A stretch of 64,000 nt of DNA from Thunnus maccoyii (taxonomy: Eukaryota > Chordata > Actinopteri > Scombriformes > Scombridae). The stretch lies in assembly GCF_910596095.1 (NCBI RefSeq), contig NC_056539.1, positions 11,659,501 through 11,723,500 of the forward strand, in the 5' to 3' direction. The position numbers and the translations under genes are program-made. The notes below the pieces were generated by a model, which had not been told where the DNA came from, searched no databases, and saw only the letters and a program-made list of their open reading frames with translations. Below, in pieces: positions 1 through 12,720 of the stretch (position 1 is the stretch's first letter; every line of letters starts with the position of its first letter).

Positions 1-565
1 ATTTCTAAAGCAGGGTTATATCGCTAATGTTGTGAGACGCAGCTGTAAATTTGCAAAGTCCGAATATAGAAAACAGGAAACAACTTCCCGTAATGACAAA
101 CAAAAACAAAAAAAGATCTGCTTTCTACAAATTGTGCTCATTTAATCAGAACTAACAAGTGTTCTTGAAAGAAAATTGTGTTAGGTGTTAGGTGCCCCCT
201 TCCCCTTTTTTGCCTCCCTCATCTCTTCTCACACCACCCGCCTCCTTCACAGTGTGCTTCTCAGCTGTGGGTTTACTGATTAGCCTGATTCATAAATAAG
301 TAATCAAAGCGAGAGCAGCGACATTCCACTCGCCCTTATTATCAGCCTGCTTTATCACACATCACACAAACACATATCATTCACATACACACACACATGC
401 ACACGCTCTGCCTATTTTGATCCCCTTTTACTACTCCTTTGTGTTGTGTTTTAGGATCACTGGGGGAAAGCTTGAATGACTGAGAGACAGAACTGGAGTC
501 AGTTTCTCTCCTGGTCTGACGAAACTTACAACAGTCAGAATAACAAAGAGATTTGGAGGGATGGA

Positions 566-597
<32 letters not shown>

Positions 598-671
598 TAT
601 GTGTGTGTGTGTGTGTGTGTGGTGGGGGTGTGTGTGTGTGTGGAGAAGAGGTGGGGGGGGGGGGGGGGGGG
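566..671. repeat. (TG)n microsatellite followed by a 19-base G run
   Basis: Two interrupted TG tracts (about 566-595 and 600-640) are followed by an uninterrupted run of G at 653-671. This is simple-sequence DNA. The G run could form a quadruplex on the plus strand and its length is likely to be uncertain in any assembly. The short open frames overlapping it are artefacts of the repeat. Confidence 0.95.
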
Positions 672-751
672 AGGCAGAGGGACAGTGAGATGGAAAAAAG
701 AGAGGGAAACATACAGTCAGTGTGAGTGTGACTAAACTGACTGCAGCAGAA

Positions 752-776
752 TGACTCACCCTGTTGCTATGGCAAC
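752..776. promoter_or_regulatory. AP-1 site next to an RFX X-box-like palindrome
   Basis: TGACTCA (752-758) is a perfect AP-1/TRE consensus. GTTGCTATGGCAAC (763-776) is an almost perfectly palindromic match to the RFX-factor X-box (GTYNCC-AT-GGNRAC family). The two are 4 bp apart. This is motif matching only. Nothing in the sequence shows which gene, if any, they serve. Confidence 0.35.
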
Positions 777-980
777 CTAAAGACACGCTCTCCTCTAATG
801 TGCGATTTCAACGGCTGGTGGAGCGGCGCGGCATAAAGGGGGGAGAAAATGTACATTTCCGGAAATCACTGAAGGAAAGGGTTGCAGAGGGCAGTGCACA
901 GGTGCACGCAGTGAGCATAAATGCCTCTGTATCAAAAAAGGCATTAACAAAAACAAAGACAAAAAGCTCAGAAACCACAC

Positions 981-1018
981 CTCTCTCTCTCTCTCGCTCT
1001 CTCTCTCTCTCTGTCTCT
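981..1018. repeat. (TC)n microsatellite
   Basis: CT dinucleotides are interrupted by single CG and TG units. Confidence 0.9.
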
Positions 1019-4000
1019 CAGCACTGCAGTATGAAACCCAGCGGCTTCTTTTCCACTGTAGTGGACTGATGTGTGTGGGTGTTTAGCTCGAATGCCCTTG
1101 GTAAGTAAAAGCCTGGGTAAAGTCTGGCCTCCCACCACAAAACTACACAAAAGGCAAAGCTTTTATTATTCCAGTAATTCATATGTTCTTCCTGTGATGT
1201 GTAACAACTGGAAATCTTCCTATTATATATTTCCATTCATTTTCAAGTGAATGTACATCAACAAATTACAAATAACACAGCATAATCATGGAAATAAAGA
1301 TGAAAAAAATCTAACTGGAGAATATCTTGTTTCTGTTTTGTAACTGAGTTAATAGTGAATATGAGATTAACTTCTGTCATCACAGTCAATAGAAATGTTT
1401 CTGAATTAAGTTGTGTTAAAATACTCCGTGTCCTCACTTCGCGTGGAAGAGGAAGTACTCCTATTTCCCACCACACATAAACAAGATTCCAATCTGACAT
1501 ACTTAACCTACAATTAATTGGCAATAGAAAATGAATGCGGCCATTCCCTTCTCCATGTCCTACCGTTCTGGAGGTGGAAGAAACAAAGAAGTAAGGGGAG
1601 AGAAGAATGATGGTCCTCATGTTTAATTTAATTGGGTCCTGTGTGGACACAGTTCCAGGCAGCTCATTAAGCTCTACTATGGAAAAATAAATGTACCAAT
1701 TCAAACACTAACACAATAAAACAAGATAGGCTCATAAATAAATAGACATAATTTCCCCTGCGACCCCAAAGACAGGTCTGACATCAAGAGTAGTTTTTAT
1801 ACTGTTCTTCTATCAGATAAACATGTAATAACAGGGGAATAAAAAGATTATTCTCTTTAACTTCTGACTGCCTGCCACAGGAACACGCTGACAGCGTCTG
1901 CGATTGAGGGGGCTTGGCTATAAACGGCTCCAAAGAGGCTGTTACATCGTAACCTTTTGTCACCTTGTTTGACTCATCAAAAAGTCACCGCAATAGGAGT
2001 GGGAAGACGAAAAAGTTGTTTCATAAAAATAACAAAGGGAAAGAGTGCTACTTCAGTTAAAATGAGAAGTTTTACAAAAATCCTGAAATTGCTGCTACAC
2101 TCAGCATCTCAAAAGATCCAAAGACAATTTACAATTAATTGAATACAAACCTCAAACTGATTTTTTTTTTTTACACCATTGTTGAAATAAAGTCTGCATC
2201 TAGCATAAACTCAGCACAAGATCATGTGAGATTATGCATATTGATTCTGTATTCAGTCATGAATGATCAATGTGAGTGTGTGTATCTGGATGTCTGCACG
2301 TGTGTGTGTGTGTGTGTTGGCTTGCTAGAGGGCTGACACCGGCACCATGCTGCAATTAGCCAAACAAGAGACAATGACATATTGAGCACTGCTAGCACCG
2401 TCTGTTAGTCAGCCTGCAAATCCCTCTTCAGGCCATACCTGCTGACACGACACGACTACAGTATCATCCCGAACAGCATCACACGCTATTTCACGTTCAG
2501 ACAAGTCAAAGTTTGAGAGAACTAAACTCGACATTGTTGAGTAAATTCTATAAAGTGCTTAAATTTAAGTTTTAGTATAATGCATTCTTAGACGAAAGCT
2601 AACGACTTCTTTTATGGGTCTCTAATTTTCTAATACGTTCCAAATAATTTCTGGGAAAGTTTCACAGAAAGAAGTATGTAATTTGGTACTAATTATAGGG
2701 GAAGTGCAGAGAGTGTTTAATTGCTACATTTCTAATTACTTGATTCGAGGTCATTGTTAGTGTGAACAGAGAGTCTTTTAGTCAGTGTACAGCAGGTCTG
2801 CTGAACATGTAAAAATGTGAAATTTGTTTACAGGCAAGCATATAAATCAACATATATGAAGTATAAAGTTTCCAATAATTAATAAATAATGCATGAATAT
2901 TAGGTATTGGGTTTTTAAGGAAATTGTTATTTTCTATGTCCTAAGTGACAAATTACTCTGTCCTGGATTGCTTATCAGGAAACTTCCTTGGACATTATTA
3001 GTAAATTATAGACCCTTAAAATAAAACATGCTTAGCGTTTTATTCATTCATATCATCATTTTCAGTCTCAAGATTTGAACTCATAATGATAGATTGTGAA
3101 GATGGTGAATAGCGATAGAAAATATGTGCTCAGTGTGAAAAAGCAAACCTGTAGACACAGTAAAATGTTAACTGTCCCACCCACGCTTCCGCCAAACTAC
3201 ACAGAGCCATCATGACTTATTAGTGGGATTCGCTATTGCAGCAACAAGAACATGATCCCTCACTGGCTTCCAACCAGCAAATACCAGTCTCTCCCAGGTT
3301 CCACCTTCAGTGTGCTACTGTGACTGACTTTAACTAATGATTTTAATGGGTATGCAATTTTATACTATACAGTATACACCCCTTTTGTTTGATGGTAGTA
3401 CAGTAAACTGGCAATCTGCCAATAGCATCCCAGCATTAGCCTTTTTGCTACCCACACAGCTCCTTATTTATAATAAATCGAATCTCTTTAGTTTATTACC
3501 ATCAGAATTTACAGATACCGTCACTGTGTGTCGACAGTCATTTGTATACTGCCATAGCACGTTCAAACTGCAAGCCCCAAGGGTTAAGACCCACTGAAGG
3601 CAGCAACTTTATGCAAATAAGGGAGAATTTCACCAGTAAGTGATGCAGTGAAGCTGATGAAGTGGCTTGATGGTAGACCAAAAAGCTATGGGGAGATGTT
3701 TTGTGGAGGAGAAAATAATTGTTGCCGTTGCAGGAATTCCCCTGTTATACGACCCTTCCCTACCAGATTACAGGACAAGGACAAAAGAAATGCAGCTTTT
3801 GCACAAAGTAGCGCAAATTGTCGGAGAATAGTGGGTTGTTTGCCACAGTACGTTCTGTATTTTGTTACTTTTTAAAGTGTTGTAAGCAATTTTTGCTGAA
3901 TCCATCAAAGCCTGTAGACATGTGGCTGTTCTAGCACAAACACATTATGCCTGTTTATTTCTAAGTCATACTGTCTGATACATCCACATCACATTAACCA

Positions 4001-5309
4001 GGAAAATACTATAGTAAGGAAGAGGCAGAAAAATCCCAAAACGTAAGTTCCCCACCACTTATAAATGGAACAGATCATCATTACCAGGCTATCATCATGC
4101 CAGCTCTTTTACCACCTAACCCTGCCATGATGGAGTACCTCATCACACGGGAGAAAAGCCATTTCCCTTGAGGATCCCCTCTGTGAGTCTGTGGCGAGTA
4201 TGAAAGGTGGCTCGGTTAGGGGAAACAAAGTTTGGAGGGGTAGACTAGAGGAAGGGGAAGAGAGTACAAGATTTAAGTTAAGAGCAATGAAAAAGAGCAG
4301 AGGAGTCAGGGAGGACTGAAATGTTGCTGAATATGTGTATTTGCTATGTATGAGACAGCTGAGTAAGAGATGAATAAGAGAGCTGAATAAGAACGGGGAG
4401 ACACATTCAGAGACTTAATTTGTTGTGTTTATCCCTGAAAAATGTTTGGCACAAACAGAAGGTCTAGACAGCATTCAGCAAAAATAAGGTCATGTTACGT
4501 AACAGTCACCCTTGATGTTGTGTTAATATTTAATGCATCCTATTTCCTTCTCAATTGCTCCCAAATATTCTCTCACCACTCATGTTTTACAGGTTTAAGT
4601 TATTTTAATTGATGTTGAACAAAGTAGCACTTCCCTTACTGCTCAAACCTGACAGAGAGAAATAAAAAAGTAATTTCATTAATAATATATCCATAATTTT
4701 TTTTTGTTGTTGTTGTAATAAACAGCTTTGTTAATAATTTACAAGCAGTGTTTACTTGCAGTCACATCCCTCACAGCCCTTTCCCTGCCATTATCCTCTC
4801 ATGACTCTCCAGGTCAAGGCCATATGCAGCACACACTTACTTGGGGGTGAATGACATCACTCTCCCCAGAGAAGGGCTGATCTTCTTCCTCACAAAACAA
4901 CAAACATCCTGAGGAAAGGACAGAACAAGAAGGAAAATCTAACTGTAATAATTCACTCATGCTTCATTAAGATTTTGATTTTAAAGTTTTTATACTATTT
5001 GATCTCCACTTCCTTTGCAGACATGATTTCACCAAACAGTCTAGCATTATTTGTTATCCTGAGGTAAACAAGTCAGCAGCAGGGGCAGAGACAGTACACT
5101 GACTCTCTGCCAGCTTGTTAGCAGATAAGAAACAAGCTCACAGGTCTACAAAAGAAACTGACAAATGCGGGACAAAGATGTGCACCAGTGTGTGTTGTGC
5201 AGGAAGTCTGTGACTAAAAAAAACAACAAAAAAGCAGGGGTCGTGACTAGTGTCATCTCATTATGGAGTGTGCCCTTTCTCTTTCACACATTTCAATCAG
5301 TCCACTCAT

Positions 5310-5310
<1 letters not shown>

Positions 5311-5341
<31 letters not shown>
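5311..5341. repeat. (CA)n microsatellite
   Basis: About 15 uninterrupted CA units. Confidence 0.95.
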
Positions 5342-5343
<2 letters not shown>

Positions 5344-5578
5344 GTACTGGAGCTTCTCTGGTCTTAATTAGGGCCTGGTGGAAACAGTTGGCACATGTTC
5401 AGATTCACCCTCCCCACTAGAAAATTAAGTTAAAATTAAATTAAGTTTGTCATTCATAAATATCAAAATACAATTTCAATTAAGAATAACGGTAGAAGTG
5501 AACCTTTAATGTATAGTTAGACTCTATTCCCTGCATCAAAAATTACGTTTTGCAGTGGACACCCAAGCATAGATATAA

Positions 5579-7031
5579 TTAAAGCTGCAAGCAGCGTTGG
5601 TCAGGACCTCGCACTCTGGCCCATCAGGATCAGATCATTTTGCTTTTTAAAAATGAGGGATATTTCTTACAAGTGTGGTGTGCTTTTATTTTGAAAGTTT
5701 GATTGACAGGATGAGAATTTTCTGCAGGGTGAGACACCTGTGTCATCAAAATTATGCCAGTTTTGGGCCCATTCACTTGAATTTCAATTAGTAAATTGAA
5801 AACTCTTGATGAGTTTCTGTGTAAAACAAATTATTTTCCTAATGTTCATCAAGCCTATTTTTAGAAAAGGAAAGACTTTTAACCCACATGACCTGGTCAA
5901 AGTTTGATTGACATGTGTACTGTCAGATGTGTAGAGACAATAAGTAACTGCAGCTGGACACAGAAAAACACTCATATATTTGAATGGAGAGTGTGAGCGA
6001 ACCCACACCTTTTTGAAGATTTGCTGCTTCCACATAGTTTTAGATACAAACTTCATTTTAACTTTAAATGAGTCACGAGACTTTGACCTATAAATCTTGA
6101 ATTTACATGTTTTTTCTATCTTTTATTGTTTTTGAGATATTAGAGTGTGAGTTTTAAAGTCTTTTCTTGCTCCTCCTGTGATTTTATAATGAGTGTGTAT
6201 TGCGGAATGTTTCACAGCACTGAGGGAGTGACATCACCAGGAGCAGTTGGAGAGGAGGATTTTAGAGTACGCTTTTTGTGAAATCTCCTCATAAATCCCA
6301 TAACTTTGGCCAAATCTTACATTAAAAATCATATTTTTTGGTAGGAAATTTCGTTGTGAATCCATTGATACAGGCTTGAAAGTAGTCAGGAGTTTAGACG
6401 TCAGAAGCCTCTGTTTGACACAAAGTCCATGCCCATAGATTGCCTCCCCATTGGTTTACATTGTAAGGTGAGATGTGGCACTGCAACTTTCAGGGCTTAC
6501 TAAATCCAAACCGTTCGAGTTATTACAAAGTTTACAGCACAACTTTTTTCAGCATAGTGTCATAAGTCACCTATTAAAGTTTGAAGCCAATACCATTAAC
6601 GCCCTCAGAGGAGATAGCGTTTGTTCGGGGGCCAAAATTGGGGCAAAGTCTTATTTTGAAAGGCTAATTGCGGACTTCCTGTTGGATTTAGATCAGGGGT
6701 GTCAGCGTATGATTTGTAGGTCTTGATGAGACAAATAATTGAGTTTTGGTTTGATTTCTCTACAACATTCCTACGGGCCGTGGCGGCCATTTTAGTTACA
6801 TAGGTGGCGCTAGAGAGCACATTTTGGCACTTTAGGGGTTAATTTTTACATTTTATCAAATTTTTCACCAGACCTGATGTGCGTGCCAAATTTGGTGAGT
6901 TTTTGAGCATGTTTAGGGGGTCAAATTTAGGTGTGATATCCCGTAATAATAAAGAAAGAAAGAAAGTAAGAAACAAACAAACACACAAAAAACAATAGGG
7001 TCCTCGCCCTTTTGGGCTCAGTCACTAATAA
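5579..7031. mobile_element. Dispersed fish repeat, about 1.45 kb, class unassigned
   Basis: The left edge reads TTAAAGCTGCAAGCAGCG followed by a ...GGACCTCGCAC... block. The right edge has an AAAG-type simple tail (about 6945-6975), then a GGGTCCTCGCCC...GGGCTCAGTCACTAATAAT end. I recognise this pair of ends from many teleost genomes, where it is a high-copy non-coding repeat. No transposase or reverse transcriptase can be read in it. The short open frames inside (for example 5784-6056 minus and 6475-6726 plus) look like chance frames. Its class cannot be settled from one copy. The repeat call is fairly secure, and the exact ends are good to about 10 bp. Confidence 0.6.
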
Positions 7032-7510
7032 TATGAGCCACGAGGAAATGTCAAAATTTCCCTCCAACCTACTTCAGCCACCTGTGACAAATCACAGAAA
7101 CATACTACTTAATAAAAAAAAATGATACAACAAACCAGTTGATGTTTCAACGTGTTTCAAATGGCCTTCAGCTAAGGCGTCACACAAAAGAAACACAGAG
7201 GGTCTATAATAGATGGTTTCACAATGGTTACATTCACTGTCACTATAATACTCCACGTGTCCTCAGTAGGTGGCTTTTTCCTGTCAAGATTACATATCGT
7301 CCAGGAGACAAAAATTACCCACATGTCCTTCCTATTGCCAAAAATATTGAATAGCACAGCCCACTACATGTAACACACAGCATCCTCTCTGTGAGAGCTG
7401 TGAGCAATGTTTGGAGATGGAGGGATGAAGACCTTTTGTTTTGTAACAGCTCACAGAGCAAGAGTGATGCCGGCTGAGCCACAGGGGCATGAGGTAGGTA
7501 GCTGTGAGTG

Positions 7511-7547
<37 letters not shown>

Positions 7548-8219
7548 GCTTTTTTATAACCTAACTGAGTGAAGTACTATGTGTGTATGCGTGGGCACAA
7601 GTGTGGAAGGTGTAAGTGTAGTGAAGAGTGTATGATGCGTGGGAGGTGCATGTGTGTGCTTCCATGTACTGTAGGCAGAGATGTACACATGGGGAAACAT
7701 TGGTTTCTTTGTGCTGTTGTCACATGTACGGCCCATGTTTGCTTGCCTTGTTAGCATCCCGCTCTTGTAATCGCCAATATACATTTTTTACACACACACA
7801 TACACACACTTTTTCTTCCTTTTTCCTGCAACTAAGAGCTCCTCTGCCCACTCCCATTCTGCAACGTTAAACAGCTCATCTTACTCTGCCACCTCCACCG
7901 CTGCAGTTACATAAAAAAAGCATTAAAAGGGGCAATTATCTGTGACTTTCAAAGAGTTCAACAATGAACAGGAAATGTTCACAGGAGAGTGATTTTTGGA
8001 CTGTCATGCTCAACCTGGGCCTCAAGGTTTAGAAAGACTTTTTTTTTTTAAATCTTGAATCATAAATGGCCATTTCAGACATTGTGCTATATAACAGGGT
8101 TTCTCAACCTTTTCTGGCCAATTTTAGATCCTAAATGCATGATGTCAACAATCAGAGCTGTCAGGTGCTCAAGTTGATTGTTAGTAAGGTTCATTTTTTG
8201 ATTCTATTTTCAAGACAGG
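7032..8219. other. Intergenic region with a (TG)n tract
   Basis: There is no recognisable exon. A TG microsatellite lies at about 7515-7545 and short CA tracts at about 7790-7810. The sequence at 8096-8115 (CAGGGTTTCTCAACCTTTTC) resembles the terminal sequence of hAT-type elements, but I could not find a convincing partner end. Confidence 0.45.
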
Positions 8220-9210
8220 GTTAGGGGTTAGGCAAGCTCCAAATGGATTAACCTTTTCCACTCCCCCCTCTTACCATAGACCCATTTTTGTCTTTGTCAG
8301 GGGGGACAGGGGATCTTTAGGGGGAGATAGCAGGTGAACAGTATATGCCACGTAGAAGTGGTATACATCATCTGAAAGCTGGGAATCTGAAGATTAATTT
8401 AAGATGCAGTTTTTCTAGTCATGAATCTGTAATACACATTGTGTTTTAGTTAGGGCACCTATTCAAATTTTGAAAGTTTAGAATGTATAAAGGCCTGAAC
8501 ATTAGGATAGAAGTACATGTACAATTATGTATCATAAGTTGTGGCAGCAATATTTGGCTTGATACCATTTCTTACACAGATTTGGTGCAAAATTTAAACA
8601 TTTTTGACCAATAGAGAACTGATAAAAATAGTCAAAAATACCTCCAAAATACCACATTAAGGCACCAAGACCTTGAGGAACACCAAAGAAAAATTCATGC
8701 TGTGATTTGATATCAAAAACGTTTGACATTTGGAGATTTCTGGAAGGTGATTGGATGGTGAGCACTTCTGTTCTTGAAATTGCTCAGAAACCCTCTTATT
8801 GTCAATATACATAGGAAAGCCATACAAGTTTATGGTTGTAGAGTTTCATGAGGCTTTGATTTTCGTAGAGGTCACAATAGGTCATTTATACAGTGAGGTC
8901 AAGTTTCATAAAATGGTCTCACTACAATGAAATGGCTACGGTGGGGACTAACATCATCACACATTAATACAGTTGGGCTCATTGAGTCCACAAGTCATTT
9001 CCAATTTCAAGACTGTTTAGGGACCCCAGTATGAAGAAATATTCAAACACACCATTTTTAGAATAGGTGAAAATTACACATTTATACTGCATGCAAAAAA
9101 CTGCATGGTTTTTGCCCAAAACTGCATGGGATTAGCATAAAGTGGGCATGTCTGTAAAGGGGAGACTTGTGGGTACCCACAGAACCCATTTTCATGTTTT
9201 ACTGTCTCTA
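8220..9210. mobile_element. Dispersed fish repeat, about 1 kb, class unassigned
   Basis: The block at about 9090-9200 (CATGGGATTAGCATAAAG, then GTGGGCATGTCTGTAAAGG and GTGGGTACCCACAGAACCC) matches from memory a repeat seen in many percomorph genomes. The preceding kilobase is of the same non-coding character. No open frame with protein similarity is present. The left boundary is uncertain. Confidence 0.45.
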
Positions 9211-10072
9211 AACTACCTTGATTTCTTGTTACTTATCGGCCAACATATACAACAGTACCAATATATCTCAATTTTAGAAATGTGTTGCATATGAAGTGAC
9301 TCCACGTTAGGGTAAAAAGGGTACTTTCAGTATTTACTAAGGGTACTATTGAATATCTATTAAAGTGGCATTCTTTCTGATAGCAGTAAGGCAAGGCTTA
9401 GATCTGTGGCCCAGCGAACATATTCCACTTGAAGAGGTGAGGTGCTTCTGCTGCTGGTCATTAATACTGCATAGGCATCAGCATGTTGCCACCGCTCATT
9501 GTAAGTCGCCCCTAATGTTCATATTTACACTGAGAGGGGTAATTAATTCTAAAGACCCATCTGCCCTTTTGCTTGTTTAAATATTTATACAGCAGTCAGT
9601 CTTTTTTCAGTTACCATTTATTCTCAGCCACTGTCACCCCATTTTGCCTGGCACTGTATGGAAACAGCTATGGCAGCGAGATTGATTTAATTCTCTGGAA
9701 TAATTCACTGCTGTTGATGACCAGAGAGAGGTTGGCGAAGGAGGCTCATTAATCAACTTGTCGAACAGTCGTCTGTGATATATATAAAAAAAGAAAAAAA
9801 CAGCTGCACATATCAAGAGTTGCAATGTGAAAATATGTTGGCAGGGACAGCTACAGTAATAATAGTATCCACATGAATGTGCCAGTTTTTGCATTTGACT
9901 GATTCATTTTCCCCTTGAATGCAGTGAATCAAAGTCACATGGTTTTCAGAGCTGTCACATGGCACTCAATTTTGAACGACAGAATCAAAACTTTCCCTCC
10001 TCTGTTTGGTTTTATTTATCTGTTTCTGACAGCTTTCACGTAACAGCGGCAATGGATACACTTCAGTCTTTT

Positions 10073-10086
10073 GTTTCCATGGTAAC
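10073..10086. promoter_or_regulatory. RFX X-box-like palindrome
   Basis: GTTTCCATGGTAAC fits the RFX-family X-box consensus on both strands (two half sites around CATG). It sits in unique-looking sequence about 7.6 kb upstream of the fstl3 start codon. The evidence is a motif match only. Confidence 0.35.
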
Positions 10087-12626
10087 TGCTGCCAGCATGA
10101 GCAACAGCTCTTGTGTAGTCAAGAGTATTTAAAGGGCTAGCTTGCAGAGAGACAGACTGGGAAGTTGGAGGTATAAAGATGCATTTTTAAGTCTGACAGT
10201 TAATATGAAAATATTAATACTCTAGAAATAAAAATTACTCAGACAGCTGATGCTTCCCTGTTGCATCTGAAAAATGGATGAATATTGTTTTTTCTTAGTT
10301 TTTTCAAAGCAATAACAGTCTAGTTTCATATTTTTACATTTGAACCATGGGGTGTCTCACATAGGCTGCATCACTATATATGTGTCAGATCCCCGTGAAC
10401 AGTTTGATGAGTACAGGTCTGATGGCAATTCAGTCTGTGCTGCCAAGAAATCCATTTCAACAAAACAGGCAGGGCAAACACATAAGATGATAATGAAAGG
10501 CTCCAAACAAGTGCGCTTCATTTCAACACAATACAGGTTACAAAAAAGGAGCCCAGAACACAAGGCTCTATGCAAATGACCCAAAACAAAAGCTTACCGC
10601 TAATTGTGTCCCTCTTTAAAAAAAAATAAAATAAAAATACTACTAAAGACGTTGTTGCATTTCATCTAAAATGTAATCTGCACTTCATTTTGTGGAGCAC
10701 TTTCTCTCAGGTGTATATGAAGGCTGAATGAAATGAAAGTATGAAAGAGAGAACAGAAGAGTGATTACTCACTTATGCTGTGCAATGTGTTGTATCGAGA
10801 AGGGTCATATTCAAGCATCCCGGAACAATGGAAAACAGCCACTATTTTCAGTGTAATTTAAGAAGAAGCAGCAAACATGTTCTGTATTGTTTTCAGAATC
10901 TGGTCAAATAACTGTGTAATGATTTTCCATCAAGCTCCTCAGCAGTTTTTCGACGGACGTATTTTGCAAAGGATGACATTACCTTTTATATTTATTTTCG
11001 TAAACTAACATGCCATTATGTTTTCTATTATACCTGCTGCATACTCCAGGGGGAAAATGTATTTCATAAGGTACTGACAGATAACCCTTTGGTGGTAAAA
11101 TTGTGCAACCGAAATGAAAATGAAACCCTCACAAGAGAGAGAGAGACTTGTTTTACACCTGTGAGTCATATCTGGATATCTGGATTACATCCACAGCTGA
11201 CACTGCTGGATCATATTTACAGCTGGAGGTAAAATACATTCCTGATACAGACTGAAACTGGATTTCTTCTTCTCACCTAAATGCAGATTCCAAATGACTC
11301 CCTAGCATTAGTGTTTACATTGCATTGTTTCACACACATGATTTTTGTTTAGATGGATTTAAACACAGCATATTGAGAAGGTCAGAGAGAGAACTCTACC
11401 TTAAAGCAGGTCTGAGCTACAGTCTGTATTGCTGTTCTCTTTATCTGACTTATATATAATTTAGCACATCATACAATGGCAGAATCTCATACATTCACTT
11501 AAAATAATGCCTCACTTTTTCAAGGAATGAACAAAATAACAGAAACACCTCTGATAAAGCTCAAAAGGTTATTTGTCTTCAGACTGTGAGCAGTGCTGAT
11601 TCACATCAAAAGTTTGTATCGTTTGTTAAGCAAATATCTTGTCAAGTGTCATCGAGTCAGTGCCGGGAAAGAGTCAAGGGTTTATTTGTGATCATTGTTC
11701 TTCTTTTCCTCTACACTTTCTGTGTTTGTTATATATCATCATGACTTTAGAGACTTTTCCCCTTGTCACATTATATAATTATAGCGTGTGTGCAATTGAT
11801 GTACCAGAAATTCACAGTACTCACTACAGTAAGTAATGGTTGCCTGCCTACAGTGAGTGAGTCATATCAAGTTGAATACCAATTAGCAGTACTGAATGTG
11901 GCAGCTTTAAATGAAGTCTGACAAACATTGTTTTTATAAGTGAGTTCTCAGAGCAACATAAGGCAACTTGAAGTGTGAAGACAGCAGATGGTTGCTGCGG
12001 CAGTGATCAGGACACAGCTGGAGTTCACGGTTCATAATGCAAAACTGACTTTAAAAAAAGAATTTATTCAAATTAAAAAGCTGAATGTTAACTTTTGAGC
12101 CTTTCAGTTGATTTATTTAAAGTCTCCCTCCATTCAAAAATGTGTTTTGCTTCTTGTTTCTTCAGTTGGATGTTTAAGCTTCACTGTGCAGAATGATGTC
12201 TGTGCAGTTTCACATTAGAAGGCCGTTTTCACATTCATCTGTTGAAGGGGGAAAGTTTCTCTTTGCTCATTGAAAATCTCAGTTTAAGGGGAGCATGATT
12301 TGTGACATCGCAACTAGTTTGGAGCCAATCGTGGTCCAGTATTCAACTTATACAAGTGCGATGTGAAAACTTGAAGCCTCCAGCACACAAACACTGAGAA
12401 TGGACTTTTCAGTGAAGTAGGAGACGTCTTGTGTCCAGCAGTTCAACTTCTGAAATGAAATATTACATATTCTGTAATTTTTAATGAGGGAGAAGGAGGG
12501 GATGTCATTTTCAGGATTTTAACAAGGAAACTGGAAAGTCGAAGGAAACTTTAAAGTTTAAAATTAAGACATGGGTTGAGTGCTATTCTGTGAAATAATC
12601 AAATTGATGTCTAATGCAATAAATGT

Positions 12627-12720
12627 GTAATAATAATAATAATAACTTTATTTGTATAGCACCTTTCATACAAAAAATGCAGCTCAAAGTGCTTGTAACA
12701 CTGTAATGCATTACATCATA
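12627..12720 (-). repeat. SINE/LINE 3'-tail fragment with (TTA)n end
   Basis: A (TAA)n tract is followed by CTTTATTTGTATAGCACCTT and AAAGTGCTT. This is the common fish retroposon tail seen in reverse: read on minus, the fragment ends in (TTA)n as 3' tails of L2-like LINEs and their SINEs do. No coding part is present. Confidence 0.6.

Larger units (their letters stand above)
1..5578. other. Intergenic region, no gene recognised
   Basis: No reading frame here resembles a known protein, and I found no convincing splice-flanked exon on either strand. The stretch is AT-rich. It contains a TG/poly-G microsatellite (about 566-671), a TC tract (981-1018), a short GT tract (about 2300-2320), a CA tract (about 5311-5341) and an X-box-like palindrome with a nearby AP-1 site (listed separately). 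The longest open frame, 1258-1704 on minus (148 codons), has no recognisable domain, no codon bias I can see and no family resemblance, so I treat it as chance. The region could be the far upstream flank of fstl3 or an intron of a gene to the left. Confidence 0.5.

Noticed and set aside
1258-1704. 148-codon open frame on minus
   Set aside because: No domain, no family resemblance and no neighbouring exons. Taken as a chance frame in AT-rich DNA.
8096-8800. Possible hAT element starting with CAGGGTTTCTCAACC
   Set aside because: Only a weak AGAAACCCT match near 8787 could serve as the other end, which is too short to support a boundary.
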